From Apostichopus japonicus (Eukaryota; Echinodermata; Holothuroidea; Aspidochirotida; Stichopodidae), in the NCBI RefSeq assembly GCF_037975245.1, contig NC_092565.1, forward strand, positions 2,364,499 to 2,428,498: 64,000 bases of DNA, written 5' to 3'. Shown one piece after another: positions 23,930 through 36,900 of the stretch (its first letter is position 1; every line of letters starts with the position of its first letter). The position numbers were made by a program, and so were the translations under genes. The notes below the pieces were generated by a model. It saw only the letters and a program-made list of their open reading frames with translations. It had not been told where the DNA came from and searched no databases.

Positions 23930-24095
23930 GTTCCTCTTTCTCTCCCCGGTGTCTTCGCGTTTTTCTTTTACTCCCTCCTTTTCTCCTTTTTCTCTTTTTC
24001 TTCTTTTTCTTTTCCCTTCCTTCCTCTCCTCCTCCTCTTTTTTCCCCTCTTTTTTCCTTTTTTCTTCTCTTTTTTTTCTCTCCTCTTTTTCTTAC
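23930..24095. repeat. Polypyrimidine tract (~165 bp)
   Basis: Almost pure C/T on the plus strand (CTTTTCTTTTCCCTTCC and similar). Open frames on either strand here (Phe/Ser-rich or Lys/Arg-rich) are by-products of composition. It sits just inside the right end of the element 22020-24139. Confidence 0.9.
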
Positions 24096-25144
24096 CCGGG
24101 GGGCGCGCGCCCCCAACGCCCCCCCTGGATACGCACCTGGTAAGCGCAGTTCATCTGGGCTACCACGCTTTTTGCACGATCAATTTTTTTTCTTCTAACT
24201 AGTCAATTGTATACCTGGACCAAGGGCGCGCCAACTGATGGTGGCGCTCCTCTCAGATAGTCGTGCATACAACTTTGCAAATCCTGGCTAAGCCCGTGAC
24301 TTTTAATGAATTTCTGTGAGTCAAACTCAAAGCTGTATTTCAAATGGAAAAAATTGTTAAGATATTAACAAGAAAAAAATTCATATTTTCCTTTGGGGGG
24401 GGGGGGGCGTTGATGGAGTGATGTGTATACACAAATAAGATAATACAATAAGAGTTATAAAGGGTATTAAATATAAGGCTGCATCAGTCCAATCGAATTT
24501 CTGCAAAGTGCCCTTTCATGTCGGTGCCCGCCCCAGATTAAAAGTGCTTCCGCCGCCCTTGACCTGGACATCCCCAACATGAGTGTATATAAGAAACATT
24601 TTCTTTTTCATGGATGGGGGGGGGGGGGGGGAGTGCCTACAAGCCTAGAAGTACAGGTTTATCATATATTCTTTGTTATATTTTATACTTTTTTTTGTGA
24701 GACAAATTGCAGTCTCACCCGACACAGCGACATTATCCCGCCTACGTGTCGTTGAACAATGTATGTTTTTCTGGAGGTAGCTGAGTACTGTGTTAAAATA
24801 ATAAATAAGGTAACTAAATAGGAGCTTCAAAAATATACTGTCCCATTTTTCCCCTTCAAAGTGATGTTACCATTTTATCTTCCTCTAATTTACCAAATTT
24901 TTGGGGAAGTGTAAATTTCTAAAACGTGAGATTATAAAATAAAGAATGTTTAGATGCAACTTGCAAAGCCTCAGAAGTGCCGTTTCCGGCAATCTGAGAG
25001 GCATTGTTTGCCAAAAAATTTCTTGTACGCTACGCGCCAACCGATGGTGGCGCTCCGCTTAGATAGTGTCACGGGAACTTTCGGGCACAAAAAGTTTTGC
25101 CCCCCCCCCAAACTGAAATGGTCCCGTACGCCTATGACTATGAC

Positions 25145-27282
25145 GTAAACAGATATCATTTCAACTTCTTCTTACATCTAATTTATACTTTAATTTACTT
25201 TAATAAACTACAGTTTTACAGTGCAACTTTTTCGTTATGATATTTCCAATTTTATCGCTCACGTTTCTTCGGATTTTTAATAAGGCTGTCACTGTAAGCT
25301 ATCATGTATAGGGTTACTAACAACGTACAGGTTTCTCTTAGCATAGCAAAAAAATAATATGTGAATGAGGATGGATGCAATATGTGTATAAAAACATCTT
25401 TGTGAATCTCTTCAAGTTCGTCTATGGAGTTTAAATTAATATTACTGCCTACTGAGCAAACTTGCCTATATCATATAATATGTCATATGTGGATGATAGA
25501 TTAACGTTTCTCGTAATGTATTAAACATGTGAAGGATACTGTAGTGGTTGTGGCTGTCGTATCCAACTTTGTCTACTTATTCAACTATGAATGGAACCAT
25601 TGAATTGGTGTAATAGTTTATTATAATCAAACACGGATTTTTCAGTCACTGTTCCAATTATATACCGTTATCCGAGTCTAAGCTAACTTAGACGAATAGT
25701 CCTTTTCATTAAAACGAATAATGGTTGAATACTGGAGAACAGCTTCATTCTACAAAACAAATGCCAGTGTTTTACTAATTATAGATTGAACTTGTTCAGT
25801 GATAGTGAAAAAAACCCGCCACATCTTACTCTTGTTAAATCATTGTCAGGAGTGTTGCTAGAATTACTGTATGCCCAGTTGCGTAACCAGAAATGTTCAT
25901 GTGGATGTTTTTATTTGGGGGGGGGGGGGTGGGGAGAGTGTTGAGTGCGGAAAAGGAGTTCGAGTTGGCCAAGTTTCGCGCGCGACCAGTTTTGTCATTT
26001 TATAGGTATTTTTGCAATATGCCGCATTCCCAAACACTTGTAACTATATGGTAACTGTATTGTTACGAATGCAGTTTATTCCTGAGTTCCATCTGCTAAT
26101 ATTGTTGAAGGGATATGTCCAACTAAAGATATGAACTTGATATATTGTAGATAAAGTCACTATACTCTTAGCTGATAACACTGTGTGCTTTTATTTACAG
26201 TTCATATTGTATCGTTCACACTTTTTCTACAAAAGCCTAAATGTATTTCTTTATAATTGGATGATTACTTATTCAGTAAAATTTGTTATTTGTCGAATCA
26301 AATTTAGAATTTAGATACATTTAAAAAACTCAAGGTTTTTTTAATGATATTGGATCTTCCCAAACGTAATTTTGTTATAAAGAACGTATTAAAATATTAA
26401 ATTGACGATTGATTTGAATAGCTTGTACATCGCATTGCAAGGATAATGTAAAAAAAAACGTCATTTATGGCAAAATTTAATTTAATTTAATTCCGTCGAG
26501 TTTAATGACGAAATTTATATCAATGAATAACTTTAACATTTTCCAAAACATATGAATTTCAGCGAAGTCCATCGAGTAATGACCTAATTATTATCCTCTT
26601 TTAAGAATGCCCTGGCCAGTTTAAGGTTTGGGGGCGGGCTTCAAAGCAAACAAATAATAACTCCATTAACTTAGTGTGCAGTGCTGACAGGAATCCTAAA
26701 TTTTGGGGTAGAGAAACTGACAACTAAGCGGCCAATTTTACAGTCCTTTTTATGTAAAATTATTAGAAAGTGATCCTTTTTAAATCGAAAAAGTATTTTC
26801 TTTAAATATAACTGGGCTTCATGGAGATCTTTTCTTTAACTTTGGACAACAAAACTAGGAAAACCCAAGTATGTAGTAACAGGAGGAAGGTATCAATTAA
26901 AGTTTGAGACACCAGAGTTTCACATATGATTGTTTTAACATGAAATTTAGTCTTTGGTTGAGCTCGAATATACATGATTTGTATTTTGGAGTACTATTTT
27001 AACGTTGAAAACCTTGTATGTGAAGATTTCAAGTGAAAAATCAAGTTAATTTTTGGGTTTCTCATCCAAAATGTATATTTTGATGAAATCATGCATGTTG
27101 CAAATGGACCAGAACATATTTTATGTACCTGGAGATAGCTTAATACATTAGCATGCACTTTCAACGTGTAAGATTTCGTTCTAGTTCTAGGTGTTTTTCA
27201 AATACTCTTAAACACTACATGTGACACAAAACGTTAGTCGACTGTCACACTGTATACATTATTGAAGCATGCTGAATGAATT
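25145..27282. other. No recognisable feature
   Basis: A/T-rich sequence with G-runs (25918-25930) and no coding, splice-compatible or repeat signature that I could match elsewhere in the window. Confidence 0.5.
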
Positions 27283-27590
27283 AGGGCCCAAAGCTTTTTC
27301 GTGGTCCCTTTGTATTCATTTAAGAAGTGACGGTGTAGTGGTCAATTGAATCGGCCAAGCACTCTTTGCAAGAGGTAAAATGCATCGTGGGACACTTCTA
27401 CCGTGTGAGTTTGTATGAACCATTGGTTAGGTGATCCAAGGCGTGTTGGTTTTTATTAGGGCCAACAGATTTCCATGGTCCGGTTTCATTCATTTAAGAA
27501 GTGATGGTGTAGTGGTCCTTTTAATTGGTCAAGTATTCTTTAGACCGGGCAAAACGCAATGTGAGACATTTCTATATCGTCTGTAGATTT
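27283..27590. repeat. Tandem duplication, ~175-bp period, two units
   Basis: TTCATTTAAGAAGTGACGGT at about 27316 recurs at about 27491 with one change, each followed by GTAGTGGTC and preceded by a TAGGGCC(C/A)A phrase. The units have diverged. Confidence 0.75.
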
Positions 27591-27674
27591 TAGCGTATTT
27601 TCCAACAAAAAAAAGAGGTTTTTCTATGTGTAATACGCTATGGAAAATACGCTATGGAAAATAGGCTAAAATCT
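27585..27674. repeat. Inverted repeat, 20-bp arms
   Basis: AGATTTTAGCGTATTTTCCA (27585-27604) against TGGAAAATAGGCTAAAATCT (27655-27674), 19 of 20 paired, with ACGCTATGGAAAAT repeated in tandem inside. Confidence 0.8.
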
Positions 27675-27754
27675 GGCTTTTCCAATACCAAATCTTGAAC
27701 ATCTTGTAAGATAGCATTCGGCTTGCCATAGGTATAACGTTGATAGCATTGTCG

Positions 27755-27787
27755 AATAAGTAACTGAATCGATAGCAGTTACTTATT
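27755..27787. repeat. Hairpin with perfect 12-bp stem
   Basis: AATAAGTAACTG, 9-base loop AATCGATAG, CAGTTACTTATT. A further GAATAAGTAACTAA lies at about 27811-27824. No function can be assigned. Confidence 0.8.
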
Positions 27788-28395
27788 ATCGCGAATATCG
27801 AACGAGGAACGCGGAATAAGTAACTAACTTCACAGTGGTGTCACCATTATTGTATAAGGTAACCGAGGTTGACCAGAAATCCATATCTGAGAGCAGGGAT
27901 AAAATCTGTAAAAGTGTAATACGATTGGGTGGGTATGTCAATGGGGCAATTATATTGAGTATGCTACCATAACGCAACAGCTGAGTCAGTTTTCAGGTTT
28001 CCAAATGAGCGATCTTTGCACACACGTCATGATACACGCAAGCGCGCACAGGAAAGACTACATTGCAGAAATGATACGAATACCGCAGGCCTGGAGTACG
28101 AGTAAGAGTACATGAGCCTAGTCCTGCAGTGCACGAGAATAGACTTGCAATCGGAATTTAAAGACATTCTGTGTAATGACATGTTACTCGCTTAGGAGAA
28201 CTAACGGTAGTAGGAAAACAGACATGGGCTCTCAAATGGGCTCTCAAATGCTAAACTTATCATATTATATTTATTGGCTACCGGCCTTATGCTTAGGCTA
28301 GGCCGAACGTGTGAAACCTATCCTACTCTACAGAAGTTAGTCTACATTGTTATTAACGTTAGGTACTACTACTACTAGGATTTACAAAGGTGGGA

Positions 28396-28590
28396 GCTAT
28401 TTACCCGATCCGATGATCAATAACAGTGTCTCTAGTGATTATTTACCCGATCGTCGGTTCAATAATAATGGTGCTCTTATTTACTTGAGCATCCACTTTA
28501 TAAGCAATTCATTGTTGCTTATTTACCTGATCGTCAGTTAACTACTGTAAGTGGTGCTTATTTACCCAGTATTATAATACTAGGCTATTG
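28396..28590. repeat. Degenerate ~40-bp tandem repeat, five units
   Basis: Each unit starts near TATTTACCCGATC; TTACCC, TTACTT or TTACCT start at 28401, 28443, 28481, 28523 and 28562, a spacing of 38-42 bp. Confidence 0.75.
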
Positions 28591-29339
28591 GCTAGTTTAA
28601 TATAGCGCTCATAATTGACGCACTTAAGCCTTAAGGATTTGCCCAACCATGTCTATCAAGGAAACATCCAAATCACTCAACTGAATGTGTTTTTCATATG
28701 TGTGTTTCCTCACAAATTTATGTAATGATCTCAAAATATTGTTCTGTGCTTATATGCTACGTACAATTGAGCAGAATTTGACCACAAATGTCTGCCATGT
28801 CAAGTTCTTTCATACCCCTCAATTGACACATTACTTGATAAGCTTTAGAACTAACTTTTGTAAGTTTACATCAATTGACTCTGAATGCTGTTTGCTATGC
28901 TCTGAGCCCCTAGCTCAGGCAGGTCAGGTCCCAAAGAGTAGAGGTATCATGCTGTGGTAATATTGTATTTTTTTTTGGGAGTAAGATTTCCAAATCCGCA
29001 AAATACATGCAAAACTGAAGGGGAGGGTGTTAAAAGCTTATAAAAAACACAATTTGATCAGCACATAGCTGAAATGGATTCAAACTCTTTAAATATACAT
29101 GTAACCCTGCTTCCCTGCAAAAAGTTTAGGTTGCCTGCTGTATCGTTGAGCATTTGAAGGTGCGTCAATTAAAAATGTGTGTCAATTATGAAGCCTTTAC
29201 TATACCTGATGTAATGCAGTACAATAATAGAATATCCCACCAACATTTAAGTCCAGGGTGTAGCCGGCTGCATGGTCACACAATGCCCACATAAATCCTA
29301 CACGGTACAACAAAGATTAACGAATCTCAGTTTATATTG

Positions 29340-29690
29340 GGAGGGTATTTGACAAAGTATCCGATGAAGCCAGTGTAGCCACTCCCTTGGGAACGTTTTT
29401 GACCTAGCCTAGAAATATTTTCAAACTTTCTTAACACCTTTAACTCGTGTAACAAAAGACTTCTACTCGATGTAGCCGACAGAGGTGGTGTAGCCACTCC
29501 CATTTAACTCATGCAGGAAATGACTGGGGTCACTTATGGGTTATTCTCATCATAAATATAATACTGCAATGGTATTTGATGACGTATCTAATCCACTTAG
29601 TGTAGCAACTCCTGGGAAAACCTTTGACTTTTTTTATTTTGGAAAACTTGAAGTAGCCACTCGATTTTAGAGGGAAATTTCGAGTGGCGG
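29340..29690. repeat. Degenerate ~114-bp tandem repeat, three units
   Basis: GTGTAGCCACTCCC or a close variant at 29373, 29488 and 29600, each preceded by a GTATTTGA(C/T)-like phrase and followed by GGGAA(A/C). A fourth partial (GTAGCCACTCG) is near 29651. Confidence 0.65.
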
Positions 29691-30921
29691 GTGTGCTATT
29701 ATTGCTCCTGTAACGCTTATGTATCCACCTGTCGGGAGGTAACAGATCAACAGGGGTGGATTGTACTGATCCCACCCCTTCCAACCCCCTCCCCTAACAC
29801 ATTTTTAAGTGTTAGTTATTTGACAACCTTGCATTTAACTTACGCCTAAGTATAAAACTAATAGATAGCCTTAATATGCCTTAAAATGCACCATTTAGTC
29901 CTCACAAGTATATAAATTTGCTAAATATATTTAAATTTCTTTAGGTACGTCAAAACTAAGAAAGTATAATGCTTCTGATCACTTTTGACTGTTTAGATGG
30001 GATGTATAGACACAAATGTTTTCCTATCTAGCTTGGTGAGTCTCTCACCCAGCTCATGTACTGTGATCAGGTGAATAAGCAAACACCCTTTTACAAAAGT
30101 AATTTAGTTAAGTTAGGCCTAGAACTACTAGTAGCACAGTGGCTCAACGATAGCCCTTTCAAAGCCTTAATTGATCACACTACATAAAGAAGGCTAGCAT
30201 CAGTGTGCTTACTCAACAGAGGATGTTAGTTAACCATATTATAATTGTTGGTTTGTCAGGTTTACTGTTGATTTACTGTACTAATGATTTGTGTAATATG
30301 TTAGTTTTACTGTTTCTCGACTGTTCAAATATTACCAGATTTAATTACATGTTTGTTCGTATCGACGATATTGCATAGTAAAACGAAAGAAGAAACAGAA
30401 ACTTGACTTGTAACACTTCCAGGAAAGAAATGTTTTAGTTAATTACAGATATGAAATTCACTGATATATACTACTTCACAATTTACATCACTAATCTAAT
30501 CACGATTACTTCTTAAAACAATTGATGTTCAATTTCTTTCTTCAGAAAGGAGAACTATTAAACTGTGTTAGGGAGCTTTAGTTTACTCAAGTACCAGGGT
30601 TAAAATTAGAATACCTTTACCACTAACTGGCTAGCCTGTTTTCACACAAGCATGGCATCTCGATGTGCTATGTTTAACCAGTACTGTTAATAATTATATG
30701 CATTCCCAACACTATTCAGACTGGCCAATATCGGTTTATTAGAATAGAATTACATTGGCTGTGGAAGCATTTCATTAATTTAGAAATACATTTGGTGATG
30801 AGTGACACCTGCAGTCAAGCTGGAGGACACCAGGTACGACAAGAAGTGATATCCATTTAAGTGTCTATGTGAGTCCTAATTGCTTCTTCCCCTAATATAG
30901 CTGCTTTCTCATTTTCTGTAG
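29691..30921. other. Upstream region and probable 5' UTR intron of sideroflexin
   Basis: No repeat or coding region recognised. TTTTCTGTAG at 30912-30921 is a good splice acceptor 22 bases before the sideroflexin ATG, implying an untranslated first exon further upstream that I could not place. Confidence 0.5.
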
Positions 30922-30943
30922 AAGATCAACAGTAGGTTGAAAC

Positions 30944-33900
30944 ATGGCTGCCACTGAATCAGCCATCACAGAGACAGAAGCTCTCCCAGTGGAAAGAGTG
31001 AACCTGAACGAACCAAAGTGGGACCAAAGTACCTATGTAGGACGTGCTAAGCATTTCTTTACAGTCACCAATCCAATGAACCTGCTACTGTCCAGCAAAG
31101 ATTTGGATGAAGCTAAGCAAATTGTAACAACTTATAAGTAAGTCAACAACAAACTGACCGCTTCTTTTACCATGTGTGTTCGTCAATCAATTTGTCTGGA
31201 CAGTATTCACAAATGATAGCTATTTGCAGCAATTGTGTGTTCTTCAATTAGGCATTCTGTGAAAGCTTTAAGCTACTGTCCATTCATGTGGAAAGTGATT
31301 TCCAGGTTATATCATAGGTATGATATTACCAACATTTTCTTTTCTAAATTGTTTCCAACACTGGTTTGTGTGGTTTCTAGACTTCATGTGTTTATAAATT
31401 CCAACACTTGAAGTGATTTCAGTAAGCATGTCATACTTTGCGTGCTAGATTTGGAGTGAACATTAAGTTTTTAGAGGAATCTGTTGCAAACTGTATCGGT
31501 ACTGCTTTTCTCTCTTTATGAGCCACAGAAATCAATGTTGGCAAACTGTAGGAAATATTATTAGCGGGAAATACAAATTTGATGAACTGTTGGTAACCTC
31601 TTTAATTTTCTTAAATAATACATTGTGATATCTTCTGTTAAAACATTGACATGTTTCACAGATCTTAAAAGATATACACATGTTAACTTCAATGTTGGTA
31701 AATTTATTCCTTACGCTTTCACTTCTTATCAGGCAAGGATTGGATTTACCAGGTGTTGATTTTGAAGCACTGTGGCGAGCAAAATACCAGTATGATTCTG
31801 CTTTCCATCCTGATACTGGGGAGAAAATGTTTTTGATTGGTAGAATGTCTGCCCAGGTACCAATGAACATGACCATTACTGGATGCATGATGACTTTTTA
31901 CAAGTAAGTTTTCCTTTTTTTGTCTTCAAAGATAATAACGCCATCAATCTACAATCCTGCGGTTTTTGTACACAGGTACCATAGTCTTTTGATTATGTTG
32001 GTTTGTGGATTTGTTTCTAAAATTAACTTGACCACAGTATTGCATGTTTTGGCTGTTGTAAACATTAGGTAGATCCCTTGTGTCCAGTATTACTTCATAG
32101 GTAGGAGGCTTTTAGTCATTTAACAAGAAGATTTTAGGCTTCTGAATTTGATAGACTCTTCAACCTCTGGATTTTCTGACAAAGTAAATTCTGTCTAAGG
32201 ATTTTATTTCTGGTTTTCTTTTATGAATACGGAATGCTATGTATAAATTTCATTCATAATTTTTTTCAGATCTGTAATTTACTCCAAAATCTAAAGCGAT
32301 TTCTTTCTTGATGTTAGTTTTAGATTTTCTCTTCCATGTATACTACAGGCCTATGTATACTATGGTAGGGGGGTGGGGTGGGGGAGGATGCCAGGGTTAA
32401 CAGGGTTAATATAAAACAAAATGCAGTAAGGGTCAAACTGATGTAGTTTCAAATAAAAAAATATGGTGAATGAGAAATTTCAAATTGCAGCCATGTAAAG
32501 AAGGTTTATGAGCACCTGCGTACTTCATAGCAGTAACACACACAAAATGAATTGAAACATACAGGTAACCCTGTATCGAATAATTATTTATTTCCTGAAC
32601 TTCCCCAATGTTAAATATACTTTTTTCTTACAGTCAGTGAATTAGTTCTAGACTTTAATCAAGCTTAAACAAGAGTCAACTAGATCGATGTTGTATTAGC
32701 TTACCGTTCTTATACATGTAGTTTCAACAGCTGAGTGAAGTTAAAATAAGGGCTTAAACAAGAACAATGTAAAGACAATTGGTACACTCTCCATAACTGG
32801 TAATTCAACACAGCAACACAATTTTAATATAATCTGGGAATATAATCCAATTATTCCATATAGGTGTTGTAGTTTTGCCAAACATATTCTGCTATTGTTC
32901 TGTACTTATCTTACTAGCGGCCATTCCAGCACAAAGTAATCCGCTCTTCATCCACAAATTCCTATACTAGTTCGTTAAAAGTTTACTACAAGTAACAAGC
33001 CTTGAAATATCTTTGTCAACATGATAACTGCTACTGTACCTTACCACAAAGAGTCTGGATGAAAACTATGATATATTGTTCAAATTGTTTAACTTTACTC
33101 CTGACGTCTTGAGAGAAAAGTACCATCCCAGTTTTGAAGGTGATAATGATTTATGAAAGTCTACGGTTAGGGACACTTTCCCACGTTTTGCAACACTTTG
33201 CAACATCTTCCCATGTTGACCCACGTTTTGAAATACCAACGTTTAGAACAATCTCGACATGACGTGATTAGTATGATGTTGATGTGTTTTTAATTTTGCT
33301 GTTTGCTCCAATCAGGACAACTCCAGCTGTATTATTCTGGCAGTGGATCAATCAGTCGTTTAATGCAATTGTCAACTACACGAATCGAAGTGGAGATTCT
33401 CCAATACCAGTCAGGTAATGTAAACTCCTAATAGCTCTTGTAACTGGGATGAACACACTATTCAATTGTGTAGCCCTTCGTCCTTATAACTCGGTAGAGT
33501 ATACGTTGATCTCAGCTCTCTGGTTTGCTTTTCTCTCAAATTGACGGGTGCTACTTGCAAAATTAATCCAAACCGGAAACGCATATCGTCAGGGAACGGA
33601 AAGAAATGGAACGAAACTTACCTTTGGGTTTTCTTAAGTGTTTTTGCAACCTTCTACATCACAAATCATTTGCATTTTGATGTTAGCAGTACCGCAGAGT
33701 GTCGTATCGGCCTAGTGTTAGTGCTGAAGTGAATAGCTTGATCAAAATTATTCCTCAACCGACGCTGCACATGTACGTCACAGGGTGAGCTGCAGTCATG
33801 TGAGCGCTTAGGAACTTTTGCAAAAGAGCAAACTCCTTGTCCAAAAGTGCTAGGTTTGATCAAGTTTTACCGAGTCCCAAAAGAAAATAATACAATGTGC

Positions 33901-36900
33901 CATACATCAATGGAGAGGTACAATTGTAAATATTCAATGTAACATACATTTGAACGGATTAGAGGATGTTGGTTGAAAAACCACCAGCCATGCCTTTTAA
34001 ATCAAATTCCAAATAATTTCCACATAAAGTCTGTAAGTCATTTTGGGTACCTTACTGATCCTGTAGGACCAATTGTAGTTAAGAGGGGGATCTTCTCAGT
34101 AATGACCATTTATAAGGAAGTGGCAGGCTATCAAGATTGCAATAAAACTTTTACCAAACCACTAAAACCACACTTGCTTGAGAACTTTATTGTGAAGAGT
34201 TGTGGAGTTGCATTGCTGATGTGTTAACCATTTGCATGTTGATTTTAATTGAGCTGTGTAATTTAACTACTTCATAACATTTCTTTTCAGCCAGCTTGGA
34301 CTGTCCTATTGCTTGGCCACTGGTGGGGCTATTACGACTGCCATGAGCTTAAATTCATTAGTGAAGGTCAGTTTAACAGTTGTTTATTATGTTGAAGTAT
34401 TCAGAAAGACATTTTCATCAATTCTACTTAAAAGATTACCAGGATATAGGATAAGTAGGTTTGCTCAAAGTTTGCTGTGAGTGTTAATGCTATTGATATC
34501 AAATATTTCGTTCAGTATGGGATTTAAAATATCAGAAAATTTAAAATGTATCTTAGCCTTTATTGATTGTTAGGTAGTTTCCCCTTTTTGAAAGTGAAAA
34601 AAATGAGAGCAAAGGAGTGTGATTGAAATATGCAGATAGATTTGTATCCATCTCAATTATAGAGGGCGCCACCACTAGTTGGACGCCTGGTACCATTTGC
34701 AGCTGTAGCTGCAGCTAACTGCATCAATATACCAATGATGAGGATGCGGGAGATCAGGTGTGGTATTCCTGTGTTTGATGAAGATGGCAACAGGATAGGA
34801 GATTCTCAAACAGCTGCTAAGTTAGCTATTACACAAGTAGTCTTTTCCAGGGTTGCTATGGCTTCACCAGGCATGGGTAAGTACAGCCAAATGTATTCCA
34901 ACCAGAATTGAAAAGGTATAAATATCACTTCTTCTTCCTTTTTGCATTCAAGATATGCTTCAATATCTTAGCTGTTCATGATTGATGTATCCTGTAGCTA
35001 CAGTCTGCAGTTTTCTTGACTGTTGACTGCAACTTTTGCTTTGATTTGTGATACACCTTGCCGGTTGCGTCTTCCTTTAGCCTACGTATTAAAATCATGT
35101 TCTATATAGTGGCCAAAAGGAACTGTTATAACATTTAATGATCTTAAGGAGCTGTACCTTGTTGTGATATATGTCCAAGCCATGTTGACCCTTTCTGAGA
35201 CAAGCAAGTAACCATTGCAGTGAAGTTGGTATGTGTAGTGTGAGTGAGTTGGGTGTTTGTATTTGTGAACACAAGTAAAGAAGGTGAATGTTGAAAGATG
35301 TCATACTTGGGCTCGTGGCTACTTAATAAGTACAGGATCACTATTGCCATTGGTGGGGTCCAAGGTCAGCAAAAGTCACATCCAGTTGAAAATTTATACC
35401 GCTGCTGTGGCCAAGTGGATGAAGGCGGTGGCATTTGAAGCAATGAGGCTCAGCAATCGGGAGGTTTGGGGTCATAGTAAGGTGGATTGTTCATCCAAGA
35501 TCAATCTACTGTATTCCCATCTGAAATGACTTTCTAAATTGGAAAGATTCCAAATTTGAGTTTAAAATGTTGAATTGGAAGCCACCCGACGTGGAACTTG
35601 TAATCCATGAGCCCTTGCGGATCTCTCCCACATTTGTGGTCGCTTAAGCGTCGTAAAATAATTGCTGATTATTATTATTATTATCAAAATTTACCAAACT
35701 GAGTGCTATGTGTACAGATGCATTAAAAGTCCAGGGAAACGCTTGTGGTATGACACAGTATGTAGCAAATTAAAACAGCTTAGAGATGATGTATTGAAAG
35801 CATGTCTTCATACCTTGTATTTTGTATATTGTATTTTCTAGATTGTTTGTAAAGCGCACAGATGCATCGCGCGTAGTGCGCTATATAAGATTTCATTTAT
35901 ATTACATTACATTACATACCTGAAGCCAGTTCCCTTCTGAGAAGTTCATTTGTTCTGCAAACACAGCAACGTTTCCACTCCCTGGAGGGTGTTTTGACGA
36001 TATATCCCAAATAGTTCACCTTCATAATAAAGTTCCCTTGCAAAGTACACTAAATCATAAAAGTGTGACCTCTTGCTGGGGATGATGAGTACTCAGAAGC
36101 CAAGCATCAATTTCCTGGGTGCCTCTATCGTGGTCATTTTGTACCTCTTTCGTTTGCAAAGAAATTATGACTGCAATGGTACAAACAGAAAATTAAACAC
36201 ATGTGTACTGTTGTGTGGCAATATTGTGTTTCTAACAATTCTCTTTAAAAATTTGGTATTTTAATACTGTATGGTATCAAGTTTCCTTTTATGTGGTATC
36301 TAGTGGGAGGGTCGTCACCCTGGTTCAGGAGGTCAAGCTTAGATTGAAGGGCAAACATTTGTTGAAAACAACCAGCTACTGGTGTTTGTAGGTATAATAA
36401 CATGTGATGAGGACAACCCTGTGTATTTAAGTTTGGGCAATAGAAATGTGTTCTGAAAGTTATTAAGTAACATGCACGAGATAACAGATGCAGCAAAACT
36501 GTTATTTATGCCTAGGCAAAATTTTGTTGAAAAAGTTAAGGATAAAAGTCCTGTTATTGTATTACAGACCCCTGGGAAGTAGGAATATAAGGAGAGAAAT
36601 TATTTTGTGAAATATTTTAATTTATTTTTAACGTTTCTTCCTTCAGTTATACCAACTTTTATCATGAACAAACTGGACAAAGGTACATTTCTGAAACGGT
36701 ATCCTTGGGCTAATGCCCCCATCCAAGTAGGAATTGTTGGTCTATTGTGAGTATCTTCAAGTATTTTTGCAGTTTCCTTACTTTTGATGTCGTCTGGATT
36801 GTTTTTCAAATCAGCCTTCATTTGATGTAAACGTCCTTAAAAATTTCTGTCACTTGGCAATCATTATTAAAGGCAATAACTATATTGTTCATGACACTCT

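Larger units (their letters stand above)
22020..24139. mobile_element. Element nested in H5 with 5-bp TSD GTAAG
   Basis: Left terminus CAGGCGCGTATCCAGG and right terminus CCTGGATACGCACCTG; GTAAG directly abuts both (22015-22019 and 24140-24144). Core module at 22062-22104, 42 bp from the left end. Its first 600 bp match the composite repeats at 20471 (minus) and 61070 (plus). It contains H3 and a family-B piece. Same duplication length and similar ATCCAGG termini as 1796-4008. Confidence 0.65.
21704..25136. mobile_element. H5: hAT-like element, host of a nest, TSD ACTATGAC
   Basis: Left end CATAGGCGTACGAGG and right end CCGTACGCCTATG, flanked by perfect ACTATGAC (21696-21703 and 25137-25144). 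It holds a 42-bp palindrome, a hairpin and further elements (22020-24139, 22710-23096, 23366-23690). The core module is at 25025-25067 on the minus strand, 69 bp inside the right end; a partial core lies at 24224-24262. No transposase found. Confidence 0.85.

Noticed and set aside
23925-24143. Open frames on both strands rich in Phe/Ser or Lys/Arg
   Set aside because: By-product of the polypyrimidine tract; no domain and no codon structure.
20471-24262. 20471-21055 and 24224-24262 as parts of one large inversion
   Set aside because: Minus-oriented cores here belong to separate elements with different neighbours; no matching inversion breakpoints were seen.
28685-28960. 91-codon open frame, cysteine-rich C-terminus, possible 5' exon
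   Set aside because: No family resemblance, and no donor in a phase that would fit the sideroflexin start, which has its own well-placed ATG.
34660-34690. AGGGCGCCACCACTAGTTGG resembles the transposon core module
   Set aside because: It is coding sequence of sideroflexin exon 5 ([12 protein letters not shown]), fully explained by family conservation.
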